From Anastrepha obliqua (Eukaryota; Arthropoda; Insecta; Diptera; Tephritidae), in assembly GCF_027943255.1 (NCBI RefSeq), contig NC_072893.1, positions 45,344,001-45,408,000 on the forward strand: a DNA stretch of 64,000 nucleotides. The letters are read 5' to 3'. The translations under genes were made by a program, and so were the position numbers. Of this stretch, positions 11,205 to 22,405 are shown piece after piece (position 1 is the stretch's first letter; every line of letters begins with the position of its first letter). The notes under the pieces are model-generated. The model saw only the letters and a program-made list of their open reading frames with translations, searched no databases and was not told the origin of the DNA.

Positions 11205-12350
11205 CTATTGGTCATTGACGAGCTTTTACAAACTCGCGATGATTCGAGGTATAGGGCTTTGCTGACGATCGTTAGAGGCAAGTTTGGCTCCACTGAAACT
11301 GATCGCATGTAGCTAGCTCTTGACATTAGGCAAAACTGGTGTCAAGAGAAAAGACTTTCGATAAGTCCGTACAGGACATGTGTGGTACCCTTCACCCAAA
11401 GAAGGAAATCCTAAAACAAGGGAACGCAAACTTAACTTTATCCGGCGATATGAAGTCTCTGGAAGTAGTCCTTTATAAAATCTTGACCTGTAAACATGCC
11501 CAAGGCTTTACAGTCTGCGGCTAAAGATGATGGTGTTATATGGTTTTATAAAGCCATAATAGTGGTCCAAAGTAGACCAAATTAAGGCTCAGATGACACT
11601 TAACAAGTTATACAAAATAGCTTGTCTAAAAGTAAGGAGGGCAATGCTAACTTGCCGCTCAACATCTTTAGGCATGATCACTGGGCTCAGCCAAAACGTC
11701 GGCAGCTAGCGCAGCTCTAAGGCGTCCTGATCTATTTCACCTTAAAGAAGGCAACCTTAGAAGGCATGTACGAATTCTGAGTTTAACCTCGAGCCGTCTG
11801 TGACAAAATGGAAAGAAAACTAAAATTCTCCAAGAATTTCATGGTGATCATCAGTGATCGTTCAGCGTGGAGAAAAAAATATTTTTAAAACTGGGCGCAT
11901 AGATGTGGTTGGATCAAAAATGGAAGACGTCAGTGCTGGGACTGGAATTGTTGGAACCCATTTCAAAGAGACTATTGCAAGGGAAAACAGTGATTTTTCA
12001 AACGAAGGTAAACGCCTTAGAGTCATGTGCCAGAGAATGTGAGAATGAAATTGCGCACAGTTTAGCGAAAACGGGAGCAAACACCCCCTCATAGGTCTTG
12101 AACCTTTGTGCGAATTAAGTAACAGCTTCAAAAGTGTCTTTCTACGAGAGCGAGAACAATGGGGCCTAATCGAGTAGTGGAGAGTCCAAACGTGCATTCT
12201 GGATTCAAAAAGACTCATTGATCCAGAACGTGTAAAGGTAGAGGCAGTCCTAAATTTCAGCAGAAAGGACATAAAATTCTACACTGAACTACTAGCAGAA
12301 CATTGTAAACCTGGGAAGCGAGGTTATAGATCCAAGTCTACAACAGTTTT
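11205..12350 (+). mobile_element. LINE family L4: RT C-terminus and RNase H, degraded
   Basis: Broken frames give WCQEKRLSISP (RT palm/thumb border), WSKVDQIKAQMTLNKL, RRAMLTCRSTSLGMITGL, then an RNase H remnant (GSKMEDVSAGTG, FQTKVNALESCARECEN) and DSKRLIDPERVKVEAVLNFS, IKFYTELLAEHC. The YADD region is lost near 11250. The element is interrupted at 12350 by RTE copy C and resumes at 13023, where the family's GGTCGCAGT hallmark (13059-13067) marks its 3' end. Confidence 0.7.
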
Positions 12351-13022
12351 CTTCTTCTTCTTCTTAGTCGTTTCTTTCTCGTGCTAACCGGTGCCAGTTG
12401 GACACACCAAGTAAAGTCAAGTGCTTATCCCCCTGATCTTTTCAACCCCTACCCCAGCTGGTACCGCATCAAATACTTTCAGAGCCGGAGCATTTGTATC
12501 CATTCGGACGACATGACCCAGCCAACGTAGCCGCTGGATCTTTATTCGCTGCGCTATGTCTATGTCGTCGTAAAGCTCACACAGCTCACCGTTCCATCGA
12601 CTGCGATATTCGCCCTTGTCAATGTGCAAAGGTCCAAAAATCTTACGCAGAATCTTTCTCTCAAGCACTCCAAGCGTCGTTTCATCGGATGTTGTCATCT
12701 TCCACGCTTCTGCGCCATACGTTAGGACGGGCATGATGAGAGTCTTGTAGAGTCTTAGTTTTGTTCGTCGAGAGAGGACTTTACTACTCAATTGCCTACT
12801 TAGTCCCAAGTAACACTTATGGGCAAGAGAGATTATACGTTGGATTTCAAGGCTGACATTGTTATCGGTGTTGATGCTGGTTCCTAAGTATACGAAGTCT
12901 TTTACAACCTCGAAATCATAACTATCAACAGTGACGTGGGAGCTGATACGCGAGTGCGCCGACTGTTTGTTTGATGACAAGAGGTACTTCGTTTTGTCCT
13001 CGTTCACCACCAGACCAATTCG
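12351..13022 (-). mobile_element. RTE-like LINE, 5'-truncated insertion (copy C)
   Basis: The minus strand holds RT sequence from LVVNEDKTKYLLSS to WLGHVVRMD, with the frame at 12417-13010 open for 197 residues. The (AAG)n tail is at 12351-12366. The copy is flanked by a 7-bp duplication, CAGTTTT, at 12344-12350 and 13023-13029. A 5'-truncated body, short tail and short target duplication are the expected marks of target-primed reverse transcription. The host sequence is the L4 LINE on both sides. Relative to copy A the C-terminal block after VPAG is shortened. Confidence 0.85.
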
Positions 13023-13090
13023 CAGTTTTAAGATGCATTAATGGCCTAAAACTCTTAAGGTCGCAGTATACAACCAGCCACTTTTAATAA
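13023..13090 (+). mobile_element. LINE L4, 3' end beyond RTE insertion
   Basis: This stretch continues the L4 copy that was split by RTE copy C. It carries GGTCGCAGT at 13059-13067 and an AATAATAAAT segment, both shared with the L4 3' end near 53125-53160. Leaving out the insertion and one copy of the 7-bp duplication, the reading frame is open to a TAA near 13084. Confidence 0.6.
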
Positions 13091-13146
13091 TAAATACTTA
13101 GATTTTGCACAATACTGTATATGCCAATGGCACATATTTTATTTAC

Positions 13147-15088
13147 TTAAGGGGTACCGGTGGTCTAGAGCTCGAAAATTTAGGGTGTTTTCAGAAATGT
13201 TTTTTTAGAATATAAAAACGAAAAACGATATTTGAATTTTTAAGGTTTTTTTAACTTCTTTTACATACAAAAATTAAAAAAAAATTTTAATTCTAATAAT
13301 TTAAAAAATTGCGCTGAACTTGACCTTCACAAAAAATTGGACTTGAACGGTGTTGTCTCTACTATTTATCTAAAACACCATCTGAAAACCCAAAAAAATT
13401 ATGAATCAGTATGACTGTAGCTATGTCTCGCTACTAGAGTAAAAAAAATAATATTATTATTCATTTATTTCTGAAATTTCTACATTAGTCGGTGCTTCAA
13501 AGCCTGTACATTTTGTATTGATGGTGCAATAGCAGCAGTGGATACAATCGGTTTGTGGTAGCCGAAATAGGATATATTATATAATATATGTTCTTGACTC
13601 GATTGTGTCGATATAGCGAGAAAATACGGCATCTATCGTTGTTCCTGATTTTGTTGTTGAAATATAGCGGTCATTACTCATTTGTGAATTCAGTTGATGC
13701 TCTAAAAATCGATTAATTTCATGAGAGTGTCCGATGCAAAATTTACCTACATTGAAATCTTCAGTTAATACGAAAGGTTTCAGATCGTCGCGTTGAGGAA
13801 GAAGTTTACCATCTTTATCTTATTAACAAACCATTTAAAAATGCAATAATGTCGTTGATATGTGAATTCGGAGTTATGTAAACACCCACAATTACTATGT
13901 TTTGTCCATTTATCGCACGGCACACAGAAATACAAATATCACCGACATCTTCTGCTATAGCTGCATTTGATGTTGGCTGCACAGCGGCAAATCGTAAGTG
14001 TGGTGTGAGGACATTCACGGTGTCATTTTTGTTGTGGTAGATAGCGACTCCTCCGGTTCGAACATTACTTGTTTTACACTGGATGATGATTTCCTCGTCT
14101 TCACGCAACTAAGTCTCATGAAAAACTACCACATTGCATTTTACCATAACTGAATTCAATACGTCAGTAGCATGAGCGCGTGGACTTTGACAATTAAAAG
14201 AGTATATCGACAATCCTTCTCTTTGTTGTATAAATTAAATCATTTGTTGATCAAGAGTTTGCAAACAATTCATCGACAGTCTTCGAAATTCTGCTTGCAA
14301 TGATGCCATGCTTTTTGATGGTCTCCGGCCGTGGTAGAATTTCAAATCATCTTTGCATGTAATTATAAAAAATCCATCAATGGAAGTAACACATGACAGT
14401 GCGACGTACACTAGCGATTGTGACTGCTTTTTATCGTATTCATAGACTGTTTCAGAATATCTACCGCCCTGAGATTTGGGTATGGTACTGGCACATGCAC
14501 AAACTACAGGAAAATGTGTACGTTTCGCATTTATAGTTTTATTGTGATTTAATGGTATTGTAGCTGATCGTCTAGCTATCGGTACTGCTGTTTTACTAAC
14601 GACTGCGAAGCACCGCACAAAGCGGAGAAAGAGAAAAGCTTGTATGCCGTAGGCTTATACATTTCGTGACGATTTTTCGTAACGCTAGCCCGTGTGTCGC
14701 GGCCTTGAAATTATACACTGACGCGCATAAAAAAGTTTCACTTCAAACAAAATTTTACAAAATGGCGCGGTTTTGAATTTGACACTCTAAAAATCGGTTG
14801 TTTTTCAGTTTTTTAACCAAATAATACGAAAAAAAAGGAAATAATAATATGATTCTAGTACGGACGATAGCCATTGATGTTGTGAACAACATATTAAAAT
14901 TTCAGACGAAGCGGTTGAAAGGCAGCGCACGGACCGCTCTCTACCTAGTTAATGGGCTTTTGAAGCTATAATATTGAGAATTTCCGCATGAAAATTTCAC
15001 CGTATATTCTTCAGATACTATACTTTCGAGATATCGAAAAAACAAACAACCGATTTTTTGAAATTTCTAGACCACCGGGACCCCTTAA
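13147..15088. mobile_element. TTAA-flanked inverted-repeat element, 1.9 kb
   Basis: Both ends are TTAA followed by an 18 of 19 match inverted repeat, GGGGTACCGGTGGTCTAGA on the left (13151-13169) and GGGGTCCCGGTGGTCTAGA on the right read in reverse. TTAA target duplications are typical of piggyBac-type elements, but no piggyBac transposase is visible. The interior is AT-rich and carries a Helentron helicase-endonuclease fragment at 13540-14640. It is either a non-autonomous element that received a Helentron insertion or one that captured it. Confidence 0.75.
13540..14640 (-). pseudogene. Helentron-type Pif1 helicase C-terminus plus endonuclease
   Basis: The minus-strand order is a helicase tail and then an endonuclease. 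Helicase (14235-14618): CACASTIPKSQGGRYSETVY (motif V-like), then SQSLVYVALSCVTSIDGFFI (motif VI-like), where the usual VALSRVTS arginine is C. After a stop, YSFNCQSPRAHATDVL begins an endonuclease/exonuclease/phosphatase fold, continuing with RTGGVAIYHN, VGVYITPNSHINDI (13815-14108), TEDFNVG and STTKSGTTIDAVFSRYIDTI near 13580-13650. A helicase followed by a C-terminal endonuclease is the Helentron arrangement. The Rep nuclease and most of the helicase are missing. Confidence 0.7.
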
Positions 15089-15398
15089 ATACATACATAC
15101 ACACATACAATCATTTGTGCTTGCTTGTGTAGCGCTTGTGCGAGTGTATGAATGCCTCAGTGTGCGTGCTGATTTGCGTTTGGTTTGGCGTTTAAATTCT
15201 ATTTTCTTCATCATCTGTCAGAAACAATGCGCTTGCTGTCATTCACAGCTCCTGAGTGCGTTGCTGCTACCAACATTTTGCCACTTTCCGCTTTTTATTC
15301 ATAACAACGATCACTGCACTGCTACCTCTCTTTAGCCCCATACATCAGCACATAGCATTCCTCATTTTTCACTCATATTTATCGTAAAACAACAACAT

Positions 15399-15416
15399 CC
15401 CCCCCCCCCCCCCCCC
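15399..15416. repeat. Poly(C) tract, 18 bases
   Basis: An uninterrupted run of 18 C in otherwise AT-rich DNA. Confidence 0.95.
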
Positions 15417-15494
15417 ATTGAGCAATGGCTGTCACTCACTTAGAATCCGTTTTTGCAATTGTTGGTTTTAAATGAATGTTTGCGTAAATCCACG

Positions 15495-15512
15495 CACACA
15501 CACACACACACA
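15495..15512. repeat. (CA)9 microsatellite
   Basis: A perfect CA dinucleotide run. Confidence 0.95.
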
Positions 15513-16135
15513 CGTAAGTATACAACTGTGTCGTTAGCTTCCTTCCTTTGTTTTGGCAAAGAGCCTGGTTTATTATTATTTTTGCGCTTTTGTTTGTTGT
15601 CTTATTTATTTGAAAAAAAGGGAAAAAGCAAACACATTCTTGGCAAGGCAGTAAATGGTAAACAAACAAATTACAAAAACAACAGTAAGCCAGTGGCGCT
15701 TGAAGTTAACTATTAAGTCAACTACTTTTATCCTTTGATTTAGTTTATATGTTTTCGTTCGCGTCAAGAACAATGCAAAAGGAGCAGAACAAGAAGAAGA
15801 AGATGAATCCCGTATGGAATAATGCTTGCCGTTGCAAATAGTTGGCATAAAAGCAAAAGATTGCTTTGCCAAAGGATTCATTTCAAGCTTATTTGAACTG
15901 AAAGTAAATCCCCAGATTTCGAAAGCATTTCATTCAACTATACTACCATTCCTATGTCTGTGTATGTGTTTACGAATGTGTATGCACACAAAAGTATGTT
16001 ATCAAGTGCTTTGGGATTCTTGTCAAAGTTGACAACTTGTTTGTGTCAATAACAAATTCCAGTTTATATGCCTGAAATTGAATTTCTATGGAAGTTAATT
16101 AGGAAGCAGAAGCGCCAGTTAGTTGCTTTGGTTAG

Positions 16136-17115
16136 TTAGTTTGGTTTGAATGTTCCTATTTGAATAAGAAGTGATTGACGTTGACTATATATTGTCATTT
16201 CTCTAAGACATACTGTATCAGTTATGCGCAGAATAGCTCTTAAACAGCGATTTATAAAAGTTTGGTGCTTTTTTGTTGTTGAAACTGCTACGGACCACGT
16301 TCCGCAGCCATACACCAGCACAGACTTCACATTCGAGTTGAAAATTCTTAGCTTTATTCTGATGGTTAGCTGCTTCGAGTACCGCATGCTTTTAAGCATA
16401 TCAAAGAATGTTCTAGCTTTTGTTATTTTGTACTCAATGTCAGTATTAGCGCCGCTGTCTGATGTGATTTGGCTACCTAAGTAGACAAATTTGTTTAAAC
16501 TTTCGTTGGATTGTTCGTACACCGTGAATGCGCCAGGTCGAGTGCCATTAACAGCCATAAACTTCGTCTTTTTAATGTTAATACCCAGCCCAACGCGATC
16601 TGCATAGGAAGCCAGATCGTCTAGTTTGCATTGCATGTGTCCCCGTTGTTGTGACAGTCAAGCAATGTCATCAGCATAATCAAGATCATCTAGATGTTTC
16701 ATAGCGATTGGGTTCCTGAAGATGCCTCTGGCAGACTGAGGGTCAAGGGCATTGCTTAGCACATCATCGATTACGGTTAGAAACAAGAGTGGCGACAGAA
16801 TGCAGCCTTACCACACTCCTACAACTGGTTCAATTGGGTCGGATAGCGCACCATCATGCAACAATGTACATTGGAAACCACATATAGAAACTATATTAGA
16901 TTTACCAATTTATCTGGAACACCCTTACGACGAAGCGAACTCCATATACTATGATGCTGTAACCAATCAAAAGCTTTCGCAAAGTCAACAAAGACGAAGT
17001 AGACAGTTTCCAGCATTACGACAATTTGTTCGGCAATGATCCCAAGGGTGGCAAGTCCTGGCCTAAATCCAGCTTGTTGTCTACGTAAAGTGTCATCAAT
17101 TTTGTTCGCTGATTC
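16136..17115 (-). mobile_element. LINE family L6: reverse transcriptase, broken
   Basis: On the minus strand from about 17115: RRQQAGFRPGLATLGIIAEQ, FVDFAKAFDW (palm A near 16990), LFLTVIDDVLSNALDP, DYADDIA then a stop (YADD near 16675), and an open run (16136-16636) with DDLASYADRVGLGINIKKTK, FVYLGSQITSDSGANTDIEY and VLVYGCGTWSVAV. Frameshifts and a stop just after YADD make it a pseudogene. The 3' end is missing; the piece at 32250-32445 appears to carry the C-terminus of this LINE type. The clade is uncertain and no RNase H is seen. Confidence 0.75.
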
Positions 17116-17472
17116 GGTTAAGAATAACTTTGCAGAGGACTTTGAGTGTTACGCACAACGACATGATCCCCCTCCAGTTATATTACCACATTCGTGGTTT
17201 ATGTTAAAGACAATGGAAAAACTACTTGAATACCATCTAAGAGAAGAAGTAATCTTCAAAAAACCCCTCCATAAGCTGCAATTTGCTTACCAAAAAGTCA
17301 CAGCACTGCACACACACGTTTTCAATATAGAAAAGGCTCTAAATCAAAAAGAAATAGTCCTCTGTTCCTTTATGGACATAGAGGGAGCCTTCGACAACGC
17401 AAATTACAAATCCATGGAAGCAGCACTCGAGAAAGAGGTGCAAACCCTATACTAACACATTGGATAAGCCAA

Positions 17473-17904
17473 ATGTTTAATCAGAGGATTACTAAAGCCT
17501 CGTTAGGCCAAGCTGAACTTAATGTAACAACAGTGAAGGGATGTCCGCAAGGAGGAGTTTTTTCTCCACTGCTATGGTCCCTACTAGTTGATGACTTGGT
17601 GCAGCACCTAAACAATAAGGGATTTATAACCATTGATTATGCAGATGACATATCTGTTATAATAAAAGGCAACCAAAAAAGGACACTAACAGACTTAATG
17701 CAAAATGCCTTGAACGCAACATGGGAATGGTGTAAAAAGGAGGGGCTGTCGATCAACCCTAACAAAACCACAATTATCCACTTCACAAGAAAAAGAAAGT
17801 TGGAGTTTCCTATATCGAAAATAAATGAAACAGTGATAGAACTAAAGGAAGAGGTCAAGTATCTAGGTTTAACCTTAGATAAAAAACTTGGGAGTCACAT
17901 ATAA
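17473..17904 (+). CDS. LINE L4 reverse transcriptase segment
   Basis: An open frame of 143 residues spans RT motifs B and C: GCPQGGVFSPLLWSLLVDDL, YADDISVIIKG and the KTTIIHFTRKRK segment, ending in LGLTLDKKLGSHI before a stop. In an active element it would be the palm of a target-primed reverse transcriptase. Palm A lies in a different frame immediately upstream (17036-17455), with stops between, so the gene is broken. Confidence 0.75.
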   Translation: MFNQRITKASLGQAELNVTTVKGCPQGGVFSPLLWSLLVDDLVQHLNNKGFITIDYADDISVIIKGNQKRTLTDLMQNALNATWEWCKKEGLSINPNKTTIIHFTRKRKLEFPISKINETVIELKEEVKYLGLTLDKKLGSHI

Positions 17905-18331
17905 ATAATATAACAAAAAAAGCCACGAAATCTTTGTGGACCACCAAACAAGTACTAGGGAGATCCTGGGGCCTCAGCCCTAGTATGGCCCTCTGAATAT
18001 ACACCCAAATGGTTGGACCAATCATACTGTATGGGGCACTAGTATGGTGGAGCAAATCTATTCAAAAAACAGCGGTAACCAAACCGGTATGAGAACTACC
18101 CCAACAGTTGGCATGGAAACACACCTTAATCTCCCACCACTTCATATAGCAATCCAAGAGGAAGCAGCTACGCAAGCACTCATGCTACACATGAAAGAAA
18201 AATTTGGCAACCTCACCGGTCACCTAAGTATCCCAAATAAAGTCAAAAACACCATAAGCATAGCTCAAGTTTCAGACCACATTGACCCAACCCTCTGTTT
18301 CACAAAAGGTTACACAGTAGGCCGGGTCGAT

Positions 18332-18880
18332 TTGTGGGGAGGCAAAAATATCACCCATTGCTCTATGAAAATCATATTCTAGGGATCAAAATAAGAAACT
18401 TTGCGAAAGGAACCATACCTCTAAATCGAACTCTGATGTCCCCCAATTTGGGTCGAGCTTTTAGTGTCTTTTGTGGGGAGGCAAAAAAATCGCCCATTGC
18501 TCTGTGAAAATCATATTCTAGGGATCAAAATAAGAAACTTTGCCGAAGGAACCATACCTCTAAAACGAATTCTGATGTCCCCCAATTTGGGTCGAACTTT
18601 TTAGTTTCTTTTCTATAACTCACTTAAATTAATTTTTTCATTTACATATGTTCTGACTAAATAAATTTCTTAAGAGAAAAAATAGATATTATTATAAATA
18701 AATAAAAATAAAGAAAAAACATAGCCATTTAGCTGGTTTTTTCATGTAAAGGCCAAAAAAGGTGATATTTTTAAATTGGGGGGTATCAGAATTCGTTTTA
18801 GAGGTATGGTTCCTTCAGGCAAAGTTTCTTATTTTGATCACTAGAATACGATATTCACAGAGCAATGAGCGATTTTTAAA
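18332..18880. repeat. Direct plus inverted repeat insertion inside LINE L4
   Basis: Two tandem units of 139 bp begin at 18332 and 18471 (shared TTGTGGGGAGGC, CCATTGCTCT, AAAATAAGAAACTTTG and CCCCCAATTTGGGTCGA). An inverted copy follows at about 18773-18877 (CAGAGCAATGAGCGA and CAAAGTTTCTTATTTTGATC) after a 170-bp AT-rich spacer. LINE coding sequence is found before and after. This resembles a foldback or inverted-repeat element. No transposase is visible. Confidence 0.75.
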
Positions 18881-19796
18881 TCACACACAGTTACCTTTCC
18901 TGAGAGGAACGAGTGGAAAGCAAACCCAAAATAGATGAATGATGATTCACAAAAATGGTACACTGATGGATCAAAAACACCTTATGGTGTAGGAGCAGCC
19001 CAGAATCCACAAATCATCCACTCTCACCAGGGACACCACCATCTTCCAAGCGGAATTATATGCAATAATGGAAGCAGCAAACATCATGCAACGTAGAAAC
19101 CACAAGAGAGTAAAGATTAGAATACTCTCAGACAGCCAATCAGTTCTAGAAGCTTTAGATAGCTATACCTACAACTCAAAAACTCTCTTAGAATGCCACA
19201 AGGCACTCAATAATCTGACATACAAAAACAATGACGGCAACGAAAAGGCAGATTTTCAAACTAAAAAGGGGGCAGATGTAATTTTCATCGGACCTAGTCC
19301 CATGTTTGGATTTAATAAAAACAGCATAAAACAAAAAGTAAAATACTGAGCCAAAACTCTAATAAATCAGCATTGAAACAACGTAGAGGGTTTTAGACAC
19401 TCCAAAAAGTTCTTAAGTTGCAATGCTAAAAGAGCTTACATGGCCCTCACGTTAAACAAAAAGAGCATTCGACTTCTCACAGGCGCCCTCACAGGTCACT
19501 TCACCTGCAACAAACACTTACATAAATTAGGCATAACTAACACCAGCACCTGCAGATTTTGCTGCGAAGATGAATGTCATCGAATGTCCGGGGTTGGCGC
19601 ATAGAAGGAAAAAGTGTTTAAACAAGTTCATGCTAATAGATGAAGACCTACAATCACTCCTCAGAAGGAGTTGGTACAATTCATAAGCATACTTAATAGT
19701 CAAAAGACAGCATAGGGTGCACAAGAGATCAATATGGTCGCAGTGCTACAGTCCCATACCTTAACACTTTACTACCATTAACCATTAACCCTTACC

Positions 19797-20640
19797 ACAT
19801 TCAGAGGGCGCACCTTTCTTTGGGATTTCCAACAATATGCCGTGCATCCAGTCTAGCGGTAGTTTTTGAGCTTCCCAGATGCTTTGAAACAAGCGAAACA
19901 GCATCAGCGCTAAAGCTTTTTGAGTCAGCTTTTAGCACCTCTCTTGGAGCAGACCGAAGGTAGTCAACGGGATTCCAATCTTCTCGATTCACGGAGTAAC
20001 TACATCACAAGTCCTCTGTCTAGCCTGCTCATCCATCTCAAAGTTTTTTGCAATACCGCTATGACCAGATACCCAGCTGAGCCTTTTGTCGAAGAATGCG
20101 GATGCGGTCGAAAGTAAAGTCGGGCATTTCCCAACCAGTTTGTAGTGCACCATAATCGACTTCAGGACTCTGATTGGCGCTGGACTGTCGGAGTAGATAT
20201 TAACCTTTGTAAAAATTATTACCCAAGTGAGCAGCCAATCAGCTGTTTCTTTAATTGCCGCTACCTGTAGCCTGGACTTGAGTCTGATTGTGAACTTCTT
20301 GTAGAATATTCCTCCGCCAACCCATTCATCCAATTTCGAGCCATCCGTGATTGGTTCACCAGGCCCTTCCTCCAAATATAGCACCCCTCCCACTCTTCCC
20401 TTGAAGGAATGTGAGTAGAATATGTTCCGCTCGGACTAACTGAGCTAGGGCGGTCCCCTCGCGGCTCATACGTTAAGCGGTTAGGGCGAAATTTAAATAT
20501 AAAACCTAATTCCTCCACATGGCACTCCTTTAAAACGATAATGACTCGTCTAAAGCTCCACCAATGTGCTTGGGGGTTCTCCATTCGCACATATAGATTC
20601 ATCTACAATATTATAATCCGAACTTTGTACAAATTGATTA
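19797..20640 (-). mobile_element. LINE family L2: RNase H region, 3'-truncated
   Basis: The minus-strand frame (19989-20393) has ITDGSKLDEWVGGGIFYKK, VAAIKETADWLL, VNIYSDSPAPIRVLKS and SWVSGHSGI, giving the RNase H residues D, E, D and H in order. A stop follows VVTP, and then sequence like IGIPLTTFGLLQ and WMHGILLEIPKKGA. It lacks the C-terminal zinc motif and the 3' tail seen in the copies at 26740 and 53420. The region upstream (20261-20602) reads through IWRKG in another frame. Confidence 0.75.
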
Positions 20641-20689
20641 CCACCTGTTCTTGTTTAAAGTGAATGATTTATTCTTCGGAGGCAACAAC

Positions 20690-20780
20690 CTGTAAGCTCC
20701 TCCACTTGTAGGACAACGTCCAAGTGCACACCTCAAATTGGAGGATAAGCTCCGCTAATAAAGAACGTACCCGCTAATAT
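20690..20780 (+). repeat. SINE-like 3' fragment
   Basis: GGACAACGTCCAAGTGCACA, then CCTCAAATTGGAGG and AGCTCCGC, resembles the 3' half of the same fly SINE whose head is at 1158-1192. The family is recalled from memory and was not searched. Confidence 0.35.
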
Positions 20781-21765
20781 ACAAATGAATATGCATTTAT
20801 GTACTTCGACTGCTTTTGGCTGCGCCAGTTTTTTGAAAAACTATGTAATACTCAAGGTCACTTATACGGACAGTCATAGGAATAAGAGCACACCTACTAT
20901 AGCTCAAAGATTCCATTGATTATCAATTTTTCCAATACACAACCATTCAATTTCCTCTACCACACGCATCCGGCATAACTTTCACTTTCATTTCCGCTGG
21001 GCGCTGCTTTTCAAACAAATCTTTCTGAGTACGAACAGTTGTCAGCAATCAGGTGATGGAGGTCGAATTGGCCAAAGTTCAAGAGACACAAACGCCCATA
21101 TAAACATAAGCACCACAAATGTGTGTGTGTGTGTGTGTGTGTGTAACTACCAGTTGTAAATAGTAAGCTTGTGGTAGTTACTTCTCTGCAGCCAGTAGAT
21201 TCCGTTGACATCGAAATTGTCATGTCGAATATGTCGTGTTAACAAGATGTTATTATTATAGTTACACTTTAGGGTAATACATACCAACTACGCCATGCTA
21301 CCTTCCATTCATGCATACACTCGCACACATGTGCACAAAAATATGTATAAGTAAAGTGTGTATGTATATGTAGCAGTGTTGCTGCAATTTTGCATTACTA
21401 CGTTTGGTTGAGATACGGAAACTGAGGCAGGTGAAGGCCGATGGAGACTGAAAAAGCAGCAGAAGGTGCCATTGTGGCATTTGGAATATGCCATATGGAT
21501 GCAGGGCATCACACACCTCAATTGCGTACACATAAATACATTCGTGTGTATTTACCATATCAACAACGAGTAATCATGTGTAGGTAAATGTCAGGACATA
21601 AAGTCAAAACTTTTGCAGTTTTACTAGTTTTTACTATTTAATGTTGTTGTAGTTATGGTTGCCGTTGATGAAAGCAGCCTTGCAGGATAGAATTATCAAT
21701 TGTGAAAAATGATTGTCTAATAAGAATTGCTGATATTCTCACTAGTTAAGAAGTAGTAGAGCAAA
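20781..21765. other. Spacer with (GT)12 microsatellite
   Basis: No recognised gene. A perfect GT run lies at 21121-21144. Tracts of CATACA and GTATGT occur near 21340-21370. Confidence 0.6.
21121..21144. repeat. (GT)12 microsatellite
   Basis: A perfect 24-base GT run. Confidence 0.95.
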
Positions 21766-21769
21766 TCAT

Positions 21770-22405
21770 TTGGGTGTGCAAGTAGTATTTCTCTGATCTA
21801 TGTTCCAGGACATAGAACGTAGAGAGAAATAAAATTGCTGATGAGCTTGCCAGGAAGGCAAACCGGTCGTCGTTTTCCCCTTGATTTTTGCTAAAATAAA
21901 ATTGAATTGCAGAACTTACTTCTCAGAAAGGCGCAGAGGAGATAGAGCTCCTTTTTTTTCTCTGTTACTTCGAAAATCCTTTGACCCAGTACAATAAACG
22001 CAAGACTCAGAAAGTCTTACGGACTCCACACCACTCACTTTCCAAACTCGTAGCTGTGTTTATCGGCCATCGGATGATTGGCACACACGCGATAAAGCTC
22101 GGTTTACCATTTAATTCCCATTACAGAAGATGTGAGAACCTTTCAGAGAAGTAGACTGTTCAGCACTTTCTCTGTGAATGTTCGCGTTTGGCATCTAGAC
22201 GATTAATGTCACTGGGTGCTTCTTTTTTCGACAGCCTGGTGCAGTGCGCCAACCTAAATCCAATCAACCTTCTCCGTTACATCAGCACCTTTGGTTGGCT
22301 GTAGATATCTGCCGTTGGAGGTCTCGAAATGGTATCAAAACGGCGCTTTAGTGCTACTTGGGCAGTGCCAGTCTAGTACTTGAACTATTTCACCTACGTA
22401 CCTAC
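21770..22405 (+). mobile_element. LINE family L3: 3' end with RNase H tail
   Basis: Frames give IYVPGH and, after a frameshift, NKIADELARKANRSS (end of RNase H), then FIGHRMIGTHAIKLGLPF, TVQHFLCECSRLASRRLMSL (zinc-type motif), LLRYISTFGWL and a stop. The 3' UTR has GGTATCAAAACGGC and ends with TTTCACCTACGTACC near 22400. The same C-terminus and UTR occur at 34582, 46500-46790 and 47265. Confidence 0.75.

Larger units (their letters stand above)
15089..16130. other. Spacer with simple repeats
   Basis: Unassigned DNA with a poly-C tract (15399-15416) and a (CA)n tract (15495-15512). Small ORFs run through these repeats and are not convincing genes. Confidence 0.6.
17150..19795 (+). mobile_element. 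LINE family L4: RT, RNase H and 3' end, interrupted
   Basis: The RT frames (17036-17455 and 17473-17904) hold MEKLLEYHLREEVIF, FMDIEGAFDNANYK (palm A), VKGCPQGGVFSPLLW (motif B) and DYADDISVII (YADD 17638-17649), then EEVKYLGLTLDKKL. The thumb follows to about 18330. There a repeat-rich insertion (18332-18880) splits the element, after which RNase H resumes (KWYTDGSK near 18953; RILSDSQSVLEALDS near 19110). A CRFCCEDE zinc-type motif (near 19555) and the GGTCGCAGT hallmark (19736-19744) mark the 3' end. Several frameshifts make it inactive. Confidence 0.8.
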
